From: Tupaia tana
Lineage: Eukaryota > Chordata > Mammalia > Scandentia > Tupaiidae
DNA length: 64,000 nt
Assembly (NCBI GenBank): GCA_026018925.1
Contig: JAKSZU010000025.1
Span: forward strand, 23,942,891-24,006,890
Direction: 5' to 3'
Part shown: piece by piece, positions 42,847 through 54,320 of the stretch
Layout of the letters: each line of letters opens with the position of its first letter
How positions within the stretch are numbered: position 1 is the stretch's first letter
Translations under genes and position numbers: made by a program
The notes under the pieces: model-generated
The model's database searches: none
Told to the model about the DNA's origin: nothing
What the model saw: only the letters and a program-made list of their open reading frames with translations

Positions 42847-44454
42847 AGGGGCCCTTTCTATGAAGGGGTCAGAGTGCCCCACCTAAAGAAAGGGGTACTA
42901 TGGAGAGGGGTCCATGCGTGTTTAAACACTGGCTGAGGGCATCAATGCAGTGCTCTTTGACCCCTGAACTTGCTGCCAGGGCTCCTGAATCCAGCGTTCA
43001 CAAGGCTCAGCAACGAACAAGCAAGCCAGCAATCCAGAAATAGACTTAATGCCAAGGTAGAGCCGTTCCTCTCCATGGAGAAGGCTGCCATGGTAACACC
43101 TGCCACCAGGGCCCTCTGTGGCAGTCATCACGACGACCTTTCCCCACCAGCGATGTGCAGTGTCCCACCAGAACTGCATGGCAGCACACTGCTGGGAATG
43201 CCACCCAGCAGAGACCCTGAGCACAGAGCTCGTAGGCCGTCCCTCGGGCCTTACTGAGGACACTCTTCACCCAGCAGAGGGGGAAGCCACTTTCCCAGCA
43301 GCCCCCAGCTTATCAGGTGCCAAAGCAAATCTACAGGGGTCACACTGGTCCCTGCCGGGCTGCCTCGGAACCGCTTCCCCGCCCACGCCTGCCCTGCTCT
43401 CCCTGCCAATCCCTCAGCCTCTGCCCACGTGCTCCGAGCAGCGTGGTCCCACTGAGTCGCCCTGTTCCCTGGGGGCCTACCGGGGAACACCACCATCCCC
43501 ACACCTCGTGAGCAAGGAGCTAGGGTGGCCCGCTCCGCCTGGGAAGTGAATGAGCAGTAAGGGAGGAGCCTCTCATCTCCAGAACCGGAGAATGAGGTGG
43601 GCAAGACGCTGGCGGGTGTGAGAGCTTGGAGGACTGGTGAGCTCCAAGTGAGGACAGAAAGGAGAAGGTAGAAGGGGGATGAAGAGCAAAATGGTGTGAT
43701 GGCCCCCTCCCTTCCCTGTAGACATGCTTTTTCACCAGGGAGGAGCGGGTGTGACAGGCGCTGTGCGTGGACCCAGATTTGGGTTTCCCCCAGGCCCGTT
43801 ACCTGACGGGTGGGACTCGGCAGTGTCTGCTGGCCAAGGCCTCGGTGAGCTCAGTGCCCTCGTCCGTGCGTTGGAACAGTGACACCTCTCCTGTGTGATG
43901 TGATGCTTGCTGTGGGGCACTTCATGCTGTGGCCTGAGAAAACCGGGAAAGTAACCCTCAGGGAGACGCGCCGCTCTGGAGGAGGCACAGGTGGCTGGGG
44001 GTGGGTCACTGTGCATGAGTCCTCAGCACCATTTGCCTTACAGACTTGGTGGTGTCCAGGATGGGAGCTGGAAGCTGGGGCTATGAGGGACTAACCCCGA
44101 GGAGCCCACCGTGAGGCCCAGCCCCACGCCCCACTGCCAGCGTCCGCGTGACCCTCTCTGCAAACAGCAGCAAAGCGACAGGGACGCCGAGGCCAGCCCG
44201 GCTGTGCTGCCTTGAGTCTCCCAAGAAAGGGGAAAAGCAACTGCCTCCTCATATCACTGCTGTATACCATTGGTTATAATGATAATTAGCTTTCCTTAAA
44301 AATCCGTTCTGACACATCTGGGCAGGGAAGTGCGTAGTGTCTCCTTGTTGAAGTTTGCCACGGGGAGGATGTGTTTGATTTTTGAAAAAGAAAAGAGCAT
44401 TTGACAGTTAAACTGACCAGCAGAAGTCTTGAGTGTGTGTTACTCATTTAAAGC
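42847..44454. other. GC-rich unique non-coding DNA
   Basis: Frames of up to 143 codons on both strands reflect GC content. I recognise no protein, and the frames on opposite strands are of equal quality. Could include diverged exonic sequence but nothing supports it. Confidence 0.5.
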
Positions 44455-44522
44455 ACCCCAGCTAGAGCGTGGCAGACGCAGGGCTTGAACCAGGTCTTCC
44501 TGGATCAGCTGTGAATCACTCG
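44455..44522 (-). mobile_element. MIR fragment
   Basis: 'ccagctagagcgtggcagac' and 'cagggcttgaaccaggtc' are reversed MIR head phrases. Confidence 0.65.
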
Positions 44523-47500
44523 TTTATATTGTCTTGTCCCTAAGAGACGACAATTTATTGCTCTAGTTACATCAAGCAGGACACGGTACAAAATAAGCTT
44601 TTTCATTGTTTTCTGAAAACCAATTAACTTCCACGCTCTATATTATTTGTTTTTTAAGCAATAGTGATTAATAATGTGTCTCATTGATTCCAAGACAAGC
44701 ATCCCTCTCCCCCCCCATTTTAACATCTCTGAAACTGGAAGCTTCTCACAAGTGATGGTGTATCATCATTTAATTGGCAGCATTTTTCTTTCTTAGTGGC
44801 ATATAAAATAATGGCGCATCTCACAATTGATAGCATCTTAGATGTGATGAAATGCAGTAATAACGACTTGCTTTGTATAAAGGATGCAGCAGTATGGAGA
44901 AACAGTGATCATCCTGGATTGTGGAAGGGTGGGGTACCCCTGGGGAGCAGCCCGACCCATTTTCCATGCTCTCGCCTGTGACTCCAGCAGTCAAGCCCCT
45001 CAGCTTCCCTCGCACGTGCTGGTAACGCGACTTCCGGCTCTTCGGTCTGGTCGTGTCTTGCACCAGAATGAGTCTTCGTCTTGAAGAGCCGCTTACCTGC
45101 ATTGGTGTCCCAGCGGCTCACATGAAGATCAGACACCTTGGCAGGAGCGTCTGGCTTTCCACGAGTCACACAGCTCTTTCTGCCTCCTTTCTCCTCACTC
45201 CCTCCTCTCAGCACACTTCGAGGGATGGTGTTTCCCAGAGTGTAGGACAGTGATTCCGGATGACTGCGGGTGGTGCACTGAGAACCCTGTCACCGCCTGA
45301 GCGAGTCGGCAGTCTGGAATCTTCTCTCAGCCCCTCAGAGTACCTGGAGGAGAAAGTCTTAGATGCTGGGAAGTCTTGACTGTCTCGCCACTCAGGCTTC
45401 TCTGTAACACAGGAGCGCAGGCTCAGTGCATAGTACCTCGCTGTTAATAGAATTTCATAGCTTTGTTTCTATTCATTTAGCTCCATAGTTATACTCGGGA
45501 TGGTCGACAGCGGGCTTATATTTATAGAGATGCCATAACATTTTCTTTAAAAACTTTGATTTCAGCTGATTCAGTTGAATATTAAGCAGAGCCTTGTACA
45601 GATGACACGTGGACATGCAAGAATCCTGCATGTGGTGGTTGGAGGACAGAAACGGGGCGGTGGCTCCTCTTATCTGGGTGCTTGGCCATGCAGTTGCTTA
45701 ATCCCAGGTGCACTCCCCTAACTCACTAACAATGCGTTTCCTTGGGCTTCCTTCTCCATGAAGCCTTCCCGATTCCTCTGGTCAGGGTTGCTTGTGCACG
45801 CCTGTAGGACATTGCTTACTATTTGATTTAGTGCGTCTGTTAGTCCAGTCTAACCTGGTATAGTGAGATAGCTGCATGCGTGTATCCATCATGACTAGAA
45901 GCTTGTAACAGGCAGGATCACTTCTCAAGACCCAGCTCTGTGGCTTCTTCCATGCCTTAGACGAGGCTATAAAAAAATGAATGAGTTGAGATCCACGTTA
46001 CCGATGATTTTAGGCAGTGTCTTGCCTGCAGGTGGCGTGTCTGGTTTTAGAAGGCCCATTTGCTCGGCTCACATTTGAGCTTCAGTGTTCAGAGCAGCAA
46101 CGAAGGATTTGTAGGACTCACATTGTTCTTCAGCGTGAGAGTTTTGTAAGGAAGGTCATAGAATCATCTGGAAACATTCAGGAGCACGTTAACCTTAGGG
46201 CAGAGCTAAAGAAAGGCCAGAGGAGGCGTGTGCCCACGTGTGCCCGCGTGTGCATGCCCAGGCCGCAGCACAGTAATCCCCGGAGTCAGAGCAGGGCCTT
46301 CTGGTTGACTTCGCTCTTCATTTGACACCCAAAAGACAAAATTCAGTGACCAAAGATAATGGTAATCTAAGCAGGAAGGGAGAGAGATAAATAAAATACT
46401 TGCAGTTTTTCTACTCGAGCAGTCCTGTTATCCTTTCTGAGTCTTAGATAAGAAGCTTTGCTCAGCTTGCACGCGCCGAGGCAGGAGACGGTGTGCGGAA
46501 TTACAAAGATCATGCTGTTTCTGGGGACAAGTCCGAGTCTGCTACCCGTGCTGTCTCCCGGAAAAAGAGCAGAAGACGACCTGGTGTCGCCGCCTGGCCC
46601 GTGAAGCTGGGTGTGCGGTGTTCTGAGCAGGTCCTGCTAAAGCCCACTGTTCACGTCTTCTCTCCACTAAGGAGGAGTGATGCCAGCGTGCACCGGCGCT
46701 AGGGAAGGTGATAAAAATAGGAGGCAGCTTTATGGGAGCACACCTTTTATCTCCTTATGGGACTTTCAAAGCCTCCCTGGCTGCTTTCTATCAAAAACAG
46801 CTCTGCTCCACTCACCGCGTACCCTTAAAGAATATGATGAGAGGGCAAGGGGCTTGAGGCCTCGTGGTGAGTCCCCTGGCATCCCATTTCCTCCTTTTCA
46901 GATTCAAGCGAGGTGCAATCAACATGATGCTTTAATTGTACTCTGAGGAACGCGGCCGATACAATCAAGACTGACACATGGCAGTCTGTGGAGGGAGAGC
47001 CTTTATTTTAAAAAAAGAATCTTCATCTAGTTGTCAGTCATTTACAAAAGAGAGTTGGGTTTTAACGGTTGACGGCAGTTGGACACTTCAAAGTGTTGTC
47101 GCGTGCTGATTTTATCCGGGGTTTCGGGGTTTTGGTTGGCAGACCCAGGGAAGGGGGTGAGGCCAGTGACACTCTCACACCGTCGGGTTTTCCTGGGGGC
47201 TTCCCTGGTGCTCTGGCAAGCTAAATTGGAACAATAATGAATTTGATCAGTTTTACGCTACAAACTAATTTCTGCTTGTATCTTTCGTATTCTTTGTCAG
47301 GGCACAACCCTGTGGACGGCCGATCTTTAAAAGAGAATATAGCGTATCTGTTTTAGAGTCCATTGAAAGCAATTTACCACTCACATGTTAAATATATGGG
47401 ACAGTTGGTCTTGGGACAGCAATACAATTATTCTGGAAAAGAATGTTCAATGATGAAAATGAAAAAAAGTTAAAATAGTCATAATTTACTGCTTTGGAGT

Positions 47501-48090
47501 GCCGGGCAGCTGTTTTCTGCCTCGATCTGTATTCTAATAAGTCTTTTAAATGAAGAGATTTATGGGATTATTTTAATTTTGATGTCTTTTTAATGCTTCA
47601 TGCATTTTAAATACAACCTTTTAATAGTTTTTGAGATTGAAGAATTTAATTTTGTTTTATACTGCAGAAATAAATGTATTCTCAGGAGACCACACCATTA
47701 CTGTCATTCGTTCTTTCTTAAAATCAGCATATCCACTGCATGTAGCTCTCAATCGCCAACTAGAGCCAGCGAAGTCAGATTGCAGCAAAGCCTTTCTTAG
47801 CTGGGGAGCCGGGAGATTGGAAGTAGGTGTATGTCGTCGCTGCATTTTAAGGAAACTGGTGCCTAACTGAGCTTTTGTGGGCTTAGATGTGAATTTACCC
47901 CAGCAGGGAAAAGATTTCTTGATGAAGATGGCCTAGCTTTATTTGGGCGAGTAGTTGGAGATGTTATGTGGGTTGGATACGTCTGTAATACATGCCCTGT
48001 GAATGAAATATGTCCAGGTAAACCCAGTCTGGAGAGAGCACTGTTGTGTGTATATAAAACCATAACCGCCTGGATTCAAAATACTATATA
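44523..48090. other. Unique non-coding DNA without young SINEs
   Basis: 3.6 kb with no lineage-specific SINE. 45725-45850 ('ccatgaagccttcccgattc') resembles the L2/L1M-type 3' region. AT-rich 47.2-47.7 kb. No supported gene. Confidence 0.5.
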
Positions 48091-48094
48091 TATA

Positions 48095-48343
48095 TTTTTT
48101 TTTTTTGAGAGGTTTTTGCTATAGGGCTCATGCGCTCGCCAAAAAGAGAGAAACAGAAAGTGAGAAATCACCCCCCAGGGGAGGATGGCCATGCTGCAAT
48201 CCCTAAGGGGATCTCCTCTCGGGATCTTGGGCACGCACGCACATGCGCCCCGTGTGAGTTTAAGCCACTGGGTCTGGGACTCAAACCACGGTCAACTATA
48301 TAGGAGTCTAGTGACATAGCCATTACACCATCTGCTGTTCCCC
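48095..48343 (-). mobile_element. Long-family SINE
   Basis: Reverse copy: T run, 'gagaggtttttgctataggg', GA stretch, middle with a small change ('cctaaggggatctcctct'), head, end 'atctgctgttcccc'. Flanks share 'caaaata'. Confidence 0.92.
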
Positions 48344-48720
48344 AAAATATAATATTATGAATAACAGTTGTCCAGAAACACCTTTTAGAGAAGTAATAAC
48401 TCTCTAGTACAACTAGGCTTTTAAGAACTTGATGATGATAGTTTATTTTATCTCTCCTTCCTAGGTGGGGGAAATCATAAAGCTAAGGAAAGTTTTTACA
48501 GTAAAAAGAGCTAAAATACTTCAGACAGGCCTGTTAAAATGCCAACACAACTGAAAGCCTTTTCTGGATATTTTAAGGCAAAATTAATTATATTCCTAAA
48601 TTGCTCAGACACCATTAGGAGTTATCAGGGGGTCATGGAACACAGATTTTCATGTTATGCCATAGAGGTTTGAAATGCATAAAGGTTTTCAATCTACTCA
48701 CTATTTAAAAAGATGAGAGC
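48344..48720. other. AT-rich unique non-coding DNA
   Basis: No repeat recognised. Confidence 0.4.
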
Positions 48721-48721
48721 T

Positions 48722-48864
48722 GGGCCAGCAGGTGGCGAGGTGGTTAAGGCTCCAGACTCCCATATGGCCAACCGCGGTTTGAGTTCTGGACCTGGTGGCT
48801 TGCTTTCTCATCTTCCCTTTCTCTCTCTGTCTTCCTCTGGTCAAATTAAAAAATAAATAATTAC
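48722..48864 (+). mobile_element. Short-family SINE (first of a tandem pair)
   Basis: 'gggccagcaggtggcgaggt', B box 'ggtttgagttctgg', CT stretch, 'tctggtcaaattaaaa', A-rich tail. The next copy starts in its tail. Confidence 0.93.
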
Positions 48865-49040
48865 GGGCCAGCAGGTGGCATGGTGGTTAAGGTGCTGGAG
48901 TCCCACATGGCTGACCCTGATTTGAATCCTGAACCTGGTGGCTTACTTTCTCACTCTCCTTTTCGCTCTCTCTCTCTCTTTCTCTCTCTGGTCAAACTGA
49001 AGAATAATAATAAAATGAAATAAATCATTCTTTAAAAACA
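48865..49040 (+). mobile_element. Short-family SINE (second of the pair)
   Basis: 'gggccagcaggtggcatggt', B-box-like 'atttgaatcctgaacc', CT stretch, 'ctctggtcaaactgaag', A-rich tail. Same orientation as its neighbour. Confidence 0.93.
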
Positions 49041-49157
49041 ATAACAAATACAATTAAATAGATAATTCTTGAAATAAAAAAATGAGAGATCAAAATGGAA
49101 AGGTCTCTACACAGACTGTTTCAAATAAACTGCCAAAACCCATACCTCTTAAAGTTT

Positions 49158-49420
49158 AGGACTGGGGCGAGCAGGTGGCAGAGTGGTGGGGGCTGGACTC
49201 CCACATAGCTGACTGAGGTGTGAGTCTCAGCCTTGGCAGCTTGAAACTCACATGTGGCATATGTGCATGTGTGCCCAAATTCCCAAGAGGAGAACGGAGG
49301 AGAAAGGACTGTGGCATGATCATTCCCCTGGGGGGTGATTTCTTCCTTTCTCCCTCTCTTTCGCTCTCTCTGGTGAGCACATGCCCCTGTGGCACAAAAA
49401 CAAAAATAAAAACAAAAGAA
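49158..49420 (+). mobile_element. Long-family SINE
   Basis: 'tggggcgagcaggtggcaga', middle with 'gcccaaattcccaagagg', 'tctctggtgagcacatgcc', A/C-rich tail. The next copy starts in its A-rich tail. Confidence 0.9.
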
Positions 49421-49426
49421 AAAAGA

Positions 49427-49700
49427 GGGCCAGCTGGGAGCATGGTGATTGAAGTGGCTAGGTCCTACATGGCCAACGGTGCGGTTCAATCCCTGAACCT
49501 GGTGTCTTGGAAAACACGTGAGACACAGGCATGTGTGTCCAAAATCCCTAGAGGGGCATGGAGGACAAGGGGTTGCAGCATGGCCGTCCCTCCTTGGCAG
49601 TGCTTTCACACTTTCCCTTCCTCTCTCTCTGGTGAGTGCGTGTGCCCTGTAACAAAACAAAATAAAACAAAAAGGAAAAAGATTAAAAAGAAGAAAAAGA
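49427..49700 (+). mobile_element. Long-family SINE, older copy
   Basis: 'gggccagctgggagcatggt', B-box-like 'ggttcaatccctgaacc', middle with 'ccaaaatccctagaggg', 'tctctggtgagtgcgtgtgc', A-rich tail. Fourth forward copy in about 1 kb. Confidence 0.87.
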
Positions 49701-50337
49701 AGTGCATTTGTTTTTGAGGAGAGAGCAAGGCTCACCCCGCTGCGTCTCCATGCCTCAGTTGCCCTGGACTCGGCCATCCTGGGTGACAGGACCCTGCGCT
49801 GGCGTGTGCACGGGGCACTCAGGACAGGACTCAGAACCTTGCCATGTGCGTGCAGCGCCGCATTGTCACTGTGCCGCCGTGGCTGGTCCCGAATCCTGCC
49901 TTTTTGTTGCAAGCAGAATATTCTTGTTTGGAAGCTGAAAAGAGGCGTGTCTGCATAAGGTCTTAGGATGTGGCTGTTGAAAGAAGTTTTCATAGAGCTG
50001 CTTTTCACAGCTCTCTCTTTCAATCACTTTCCTCTGGAAAATAAGTTACTTACAATTCATTCCTAGATTAATGATTACTCAGGGTTTACTATACCATTAA
50101 AGACTCCAAACCCATCTAAATTACTTTGTCAACAAAAGCGCAGGTCATAAATTCTCTAACAGTTTTCTCCCCCGAATCATTTTCCAAGGACTGTTTATAC
50201 CTTTTCCTCTAATTTCTAGCTTTAAAACAAAAGCTCCCTCTGCCCTTACCCAGGATCTCTGTGGGGAATCTTGTCAAGCGAATTGTTTTCCTGGACTTCG
50301 GTTTCTTGAACCGTCTAATGGGTCTAACACCCATGTT
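49701..50337. other. Unique non-coding DNA
   Basis: 49720-49890 ('ctcagttgccctggactcgg', 'tgtcactgtgccgccgtgg') may be a third-family SINE in reverse, but I cannot delimit it. The rest is unique. Confidence 0.4.
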
Positions 50338-50352
50338 AGAAAATCGTAGTAA

Positions 50353-50598
50353 GGGACCAGCAGTTAGCATAATGGCTATGTCGCTGGACTCCCATGTAGT
50401 CGACCACAGTTCGTGTCCCGGACCCGGTGGCTTAAACTCACACCGGGCGCGTGTGCGTGCGTGCCCAAGGTCCCGAGATTAGAACGGAGGAGAAGGGATT
50501 GCGGGGTGACCATCCCCCCTGGGGGGTGATTTCTTGCTTTCTGTCTGTCTGTCTGGCGAGCGCACGCGCCCTATAGCAAAAACCTCTCCCCCCAAAAA
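50353..50598 (+). mobile_element. Young long-family SINE with perfect 15-bp duplication
   Basis: 'gggaccagcagttagcataa', B box 'agttcgtgtcccgg', middle with 'cgtgtgcgtgcgtgcccaag', 'cgccctatagcaaaaacctc'. The duplication 'agaaaatcgtagtaa' is perfect at 50338-50352 and 50599-50613. High CpG content for the family. Confidence 0.97.
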
Positions 50599-50784
50599 AG
50601 AAAATCGTAGTAAAAGCCAAAGAGTTAAGGCATGCGATGGTATGTATGCGGAAGGAGCCCTAATAATTACCGCAGTCCTTATTTATCTTGTCGTTATTAG
50701 TAGTAATGAAAGTGGGCTCCCTGAAGGCCAGAGCGCTGATTCTTTTAGTGTCCCTGCAGCGTCTCATAACACAACAGCTAGTAT

Positions 50785-51005
50785 TATCTGTGTGCTTGCG
50801 ACGTTGCAGGCGTATTTCTAAGCACTCTACATGCATTAATCTCACTTAATATTTACAAGGCCTCATGAGATAGGTACTAGCATCCCGTCTTGCAAATGAG
50901 GGACCGGAAGCGTGGTGTGTTTCTGTAACGGCTGAGGGTCTCTGAGCTAATAATGTTGAGGCTTGGAATTGAACCTCTGTGACTCCGGAGTCCTCCTGCT
51001 AGCCA
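50785..51005 (-). mobile_element. MIR element
   Basis: 'ggcgtatttctaagcactct', 'acatgcattaatctcactta', 'aaggcctcatgagataggta', 'ttgcaaatgagggaccgga', 'ttggaattgaacctctgtga'. Nearly full length, reversed. Confidence 0.88.
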
Positions 51006-51177
51006 GTCCAGGGTCTTAAATAGGAAGTAAAGCAAGTCATTGCTACGTGAGGCATTAGTGCAGGTGGTAAGAAATTCTCTTCTCCTGAACATGTGGAAAG
51101 GTTGGGAGATAGTCTCTGCTAATCTATTTTTAAATTTTAATCTTATTTTTAATTTTAATTTTTTTATTTTCAATTTT

Positions 51178-51412
51178 TATTTTTTTGCTAGAGGATGTAT
51201 GTGCTTGCCAGTGACAGAAAGAAAGAGGAAATAGTGCCCCGAGTTGGGGTGGTCATGTTGCAATCTTCTCCATCTCCCTCTCCTTTTCAGGGTTTTGGGC
51301 ACACGGGCTTACGTGCCTGAAGTGTTTCTCAAGTCACTGAGTCTGGGGTTTGATCCACACATTCGGCCATGAGGAATTCAACTGCCTCAACCATCAGGCC
51401 ATAGGGCCAACC
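51178..51412 (-). mobile_element. Long-family SINE, older copy
   Basis: 'tttttttgctagaggatgta', 'gcttgccagtgacagaaaga', middle, 'ctggggtttgatccacac', end 'ccatagggccaacc'. First of four reverse copies in about 900 bp. Confidence 0.85.
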
Positions 51413-51421
51413 TAATCTACT

Positions 51422-51599
51422 TTATTTTTAAGAATTATTTTATTTAACTTTAATTATTTATTTTAATTTGACCACAGAGGTGACAGTGAGAGAGAGAGAG
51501 AGAGAAAGTGAGAAAGCAAGTCACCAGGTCCGGGACTTGAACCACAATCGGCCATGTGGGAGTCCAGCGTTCTTAGCCACAATGCCACCTGCTGGCCCA
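51422..51599 (-). mobile_element. Short-family SINE
   Basis: 'tatttaactttaattattta', 'taatttgaccacagaggtga', GA stretch, 'cgggacttgaaccacaatcg', end 'gccacctgctggccc'. Flanks share 'aacctaatct'. Confidence 0.93.
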
Positions 51600-51614
51600 T
51601 AACCTAATCTATTT

Positions 51615-51862
51615 TGTTTTAATTATTATTATTTTTATTCAGTGTTAGAGCTTGTGTGTGTGTGAGGGAGGTAGGGACGGGGAGAGAGAGGGAGAGACAG
51701 AGAGACCCTCCACAGGGTCCGGTCACACTGTGTCTCCGTCCTCCAGGTCTTGTGCCTGGTGTGTCTCACGCTGACTGGGCAGGAGTCTGCACCAGAGTTG
51801 GTGTGCTGGATCCAGCTTCTACTGAGCAGTGCATCACAGCTGTGCTATGGAGCCAGCCAGTC
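51615..51862 (-). mobile_element. Third-family SINE
   Basis: 'ggggagagagagggagagac', 'accctccacagggtccggtc', 'cttgtgcctggtgtgtctca', B-box-like 'ggtgtgctggatccagc', 'gtgctatggagccagcc'. Confidence 0.78.
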
Positions 51863-52053
51863 TTTTTTTTTTTTTTTTTTTAAGATGATTTATTTAACTT
51901 TATTTATTATTATTACTATTTTTTGATTTTGCCATAGGGCACATGTGCTCACCAGAGAGAAACAGAGAGAGAGAAAGCTGCCAGGTTTGGACTGGAGCTA
52001 TGGTTGGGTGTGTCGGAGTCCAGTGCCCTAACCACCAAGCTACTTGCTGGTCC
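51863..52053 (-). mobile_element. SINE joining short head to long-family tail
   Basis: Poly-T, then 'gattttgccatagggcacat' and 'gtgctcaccagagag' (long-family tail), then directly the GA stretch and short-type head ending 'cttgctggtcc'. The long family's middle segment is absent. Either an internal deletion or a structural intermediate. Confidence 0.85.
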
Positions 52054-52715
52054 TAGTTCAATTCATTAATAATTGAAGCAAGGCTGGGTAGCACCAGACT
52101 GACCCAATCCTCCATTAGTGCTCTTACGCTAGGAACATAATTCAAAGTTTTACTGAAAATATTTTTAAAATGGAAGTGTTTTTTATAAATAGTATTCAAC
52201 TAAAAAAAAAAAGGAAAACTTGGTAATTTAGCACCTAGCTGTTTATGCTAGAAGAACTGTCTGTCATCTTTATTTCTTTGTTTTCAGGAAAATTGTCTTT
52301 TTTAAAAAATATTTGCAGACACTGACATGCATAGACGACAGGGTCCCTGTCGGTGTGGTTTAAATGAGTCATACTTGCAAATGGATAACTCCATTTAACC
52401 TTGTATCAGGTCTAAACAGGGCTTCTGAGTCTACGGATGAGTCACTGTCTACAGATAGGCTACAAATACATTTAGATGTGTTCTAGAATTATTTTCCTTA
52501 AGACTGATTAAAATTTCATTGATTTTAGTCCCGAGTTACCTTCCCACCCTGCACCCCACCCCCCCATTTTCTTTCTCTGTCCCTCCCTTTCTTCCTTTTA
52601 AAAGATGAAAGTTCTTAGGAGCGTTTGAAAAAAAGAATCAAGAGGAATTTTTATGCCCTACAACACAGCTCACTTTTATTTCAGGTTTGAGTTTGTTACC
52701 TTACTACCTGTTTTT
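52054..52715. other. AT-rich unique non-coding DNA
   Basis: No repeat recognised. C- and T-rich short runs at 52545-52600. Confidence 0.4.
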
Positions 52716-52950
52716 ATTTTTTTGAGAGATTTTCGCTATAGGGCGTGTGCGCTCGCCAGACAGAGAGACAGAAAGCCAGAAGTCACCCCCCCGGGGGAAT
52801 GGTCACGCTGCAATCCCTTCTCCATTCTCCTCTCGGAATCTTGGGCACGCATGCACACATGCCCGGCGTGAGTTTAAGCCACCGGGTCCGGGACGCGAAC
52901 CGCGGTCGACTACGTGGGAGTCCAGCGACATAGCCATTACGCTAACTGCT
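52716..52950 (-). mobile_element. Young long-family SINE, head end clipped
   Basis: 'gagagattttcgctataggg', GA stretch, middle, then 'gggacgcgaaccgcggtcga' with CpGs intact in the head. It ends at 'gctaactgctg' without the usual 'gtccc'. Confidence 0.93.
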
Positions 52951-52994
52951 GCATGTAATTTCTAGGATCTGATAGCAGTCAGAAGCAGTAAGTT

Positions 52995-53245
52995 TATTCA
53001 GCTTTGTTTCAAGTGGTTAATGACTGTACATTGTTCCATTCAGCCGATGTCCGTAATTTATGTAATTTTCTCCCCATTGTTGAGTGGTTAGGTTGTTTCT
53101 GAGTTTTTGTTCTTTTAGATAATATCCTAGTGGATGTATTTGTGCATATAGCATTTTCTTCTATTATATGATAAATTCCTAAGAGTGGAATTATTGGGTT
53201 AGAAATAATAAATCTTTTTATGGATCTGAATACACGTAATGAACT
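52995..53245 (+). mobile_element. Old L1M-type 3' fragment
   Basis: 'tgactgtacattgttccatt', 'cagccgatgtccgtaattta', 'tgttgagtggttaggttgtt', 'gataaattcctaagagtgg' match the L1M 3' region. Confidence 0.7.
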
Positions 53246-53386
53246 TGATTTTTTGGGTGACTCGAAAGAAAGAATGATATTAAAGGAAAGAAGATTTTGA
53301 CACCAAGATGTGCTGAGGTTCCTAACAGTAAATAAGATAGCCCAATGAGAATCACAACTAAAATAAACGGTCTTAAACTTCTACAC

Positions 53387-53543
53387 AAAGGCCAGCAGGA
53401 GGCGTGGTGGTTAAGGGCACTGAACTCCCATATGGCCGACCGCGGTTGGAGTCCTGGACCTGGTGGCTTTCTCTCTCTCTCTCTCTCTCTCGCTCACTCG
53501 CTCTCATTCTGTTCTTCTCTGGTCAAATTAAAAGAAATAAATA
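53387..53543 (+). mobile_element. Short-family SINE (first of a pair)
   Basis: 'aggccagcaggaggcgtggt', 'cgaccgcggttggagtcct', long CT repeat (53468-53490), 'tctggtcaaattaaaag', A-rich tail leading straight into the next copy. Confidence 0.93.
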
Positions 53544-53705
53544 GGGACTGGCAGGTGGTATAGTGGTAAGGGGCACTGAACTCCCACATGGCTGACCATG
53601 GTTCGAGTCCCGGACTAGCAACTTGCAGTCTTGCTTTATCTGTCTGTCTTGCTCTGTCAAATTGAAAAATAACAATAATGATAAATAATTCTTTTTAAAA
53701 ATAGT
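53544..53705 (+). mobile_element. Short-family SINE (second of a pair)
   Basis: 'gggactggcaggtggtatag', B box 'ggttcgagtcccgg', 'tctgtcaaattgaaaaat', A-rich tail. Same orientation, directly abutting. Confidence 0.9.
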
Positions 53706-54046
53706 TAAATAAAATAATTCATGAAAAAAACCTATGCAAACTTCTTCAACCAGTTCATCCTATGGAAAAGGATTTTTATCTAATCAATCTCGAATCTACT
53801 TACGGCTGAAAGAGGTAGTAAGTTAATTTGAAACATCTTGGCAATCCAGTAGATAATTTAGCCAAAATTGAATTCATTCCCGGTCTCAAATAATTGATGG
53901 CTATCAATCGTGTTCTTTATATTAGACAACTCTTTCCGGTTACCTATCATAAAAATATAAGGTGAGACTTTGTAAATGAGATCTCAGGGTGTGTTTTGCA
54001 CTAAGAAGAGACCTTGTGTGGATTTTAGCTAGATGATGTTGACATT

Positions 54047-54309
54047 CTTTTGTTTTTTGGAGAGGTTTTTGCTATAGGACGCATGCGCTTGTCAGAAAGA
54101 CAGAGTTAGAGACTGAAAGTGAGAAATCACCCCGGGGGGATGGCCACGTCGCAATCCCTTCTCTTCCATTCTCCTCTCGGGATCTTGGGCACGCACGCAC
54201 GCACGCACATGTGCCCGGCATGAGTTTTAAGCCACCGGGTCCGGGACGTGAACCGTGGTCGACTACATGGAAGTCCAGTGACAAAGCCATTACGTTAACT
54301 ACTGGTCCC
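54047..54309 (-). mobile_element. Long-family SINE, young
   Basis: 'gagaggtttttgctatagga', GA stretch, middle with a short GCAC repeat ('cgcacgcacgcacgcaca'), 'cgggacgtgaaccgtggtcg', end 'ctactggtccc'. The duplication 'tgatgttgaca' is at 54034-54044 and 54310-54320. Confidence 0.95.
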
Positions 54310-54320
54310 TGATGTTGACA

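Noticed and set aside
49121-50023. 300-codon minus-strand frame, the longest in the window
   Set aside because: It runs through two forward long-family SINEs and their CT-rich parts. Similar peptide phrases appear wherever this SINE lies in the same phase, so it is repeat-derived.
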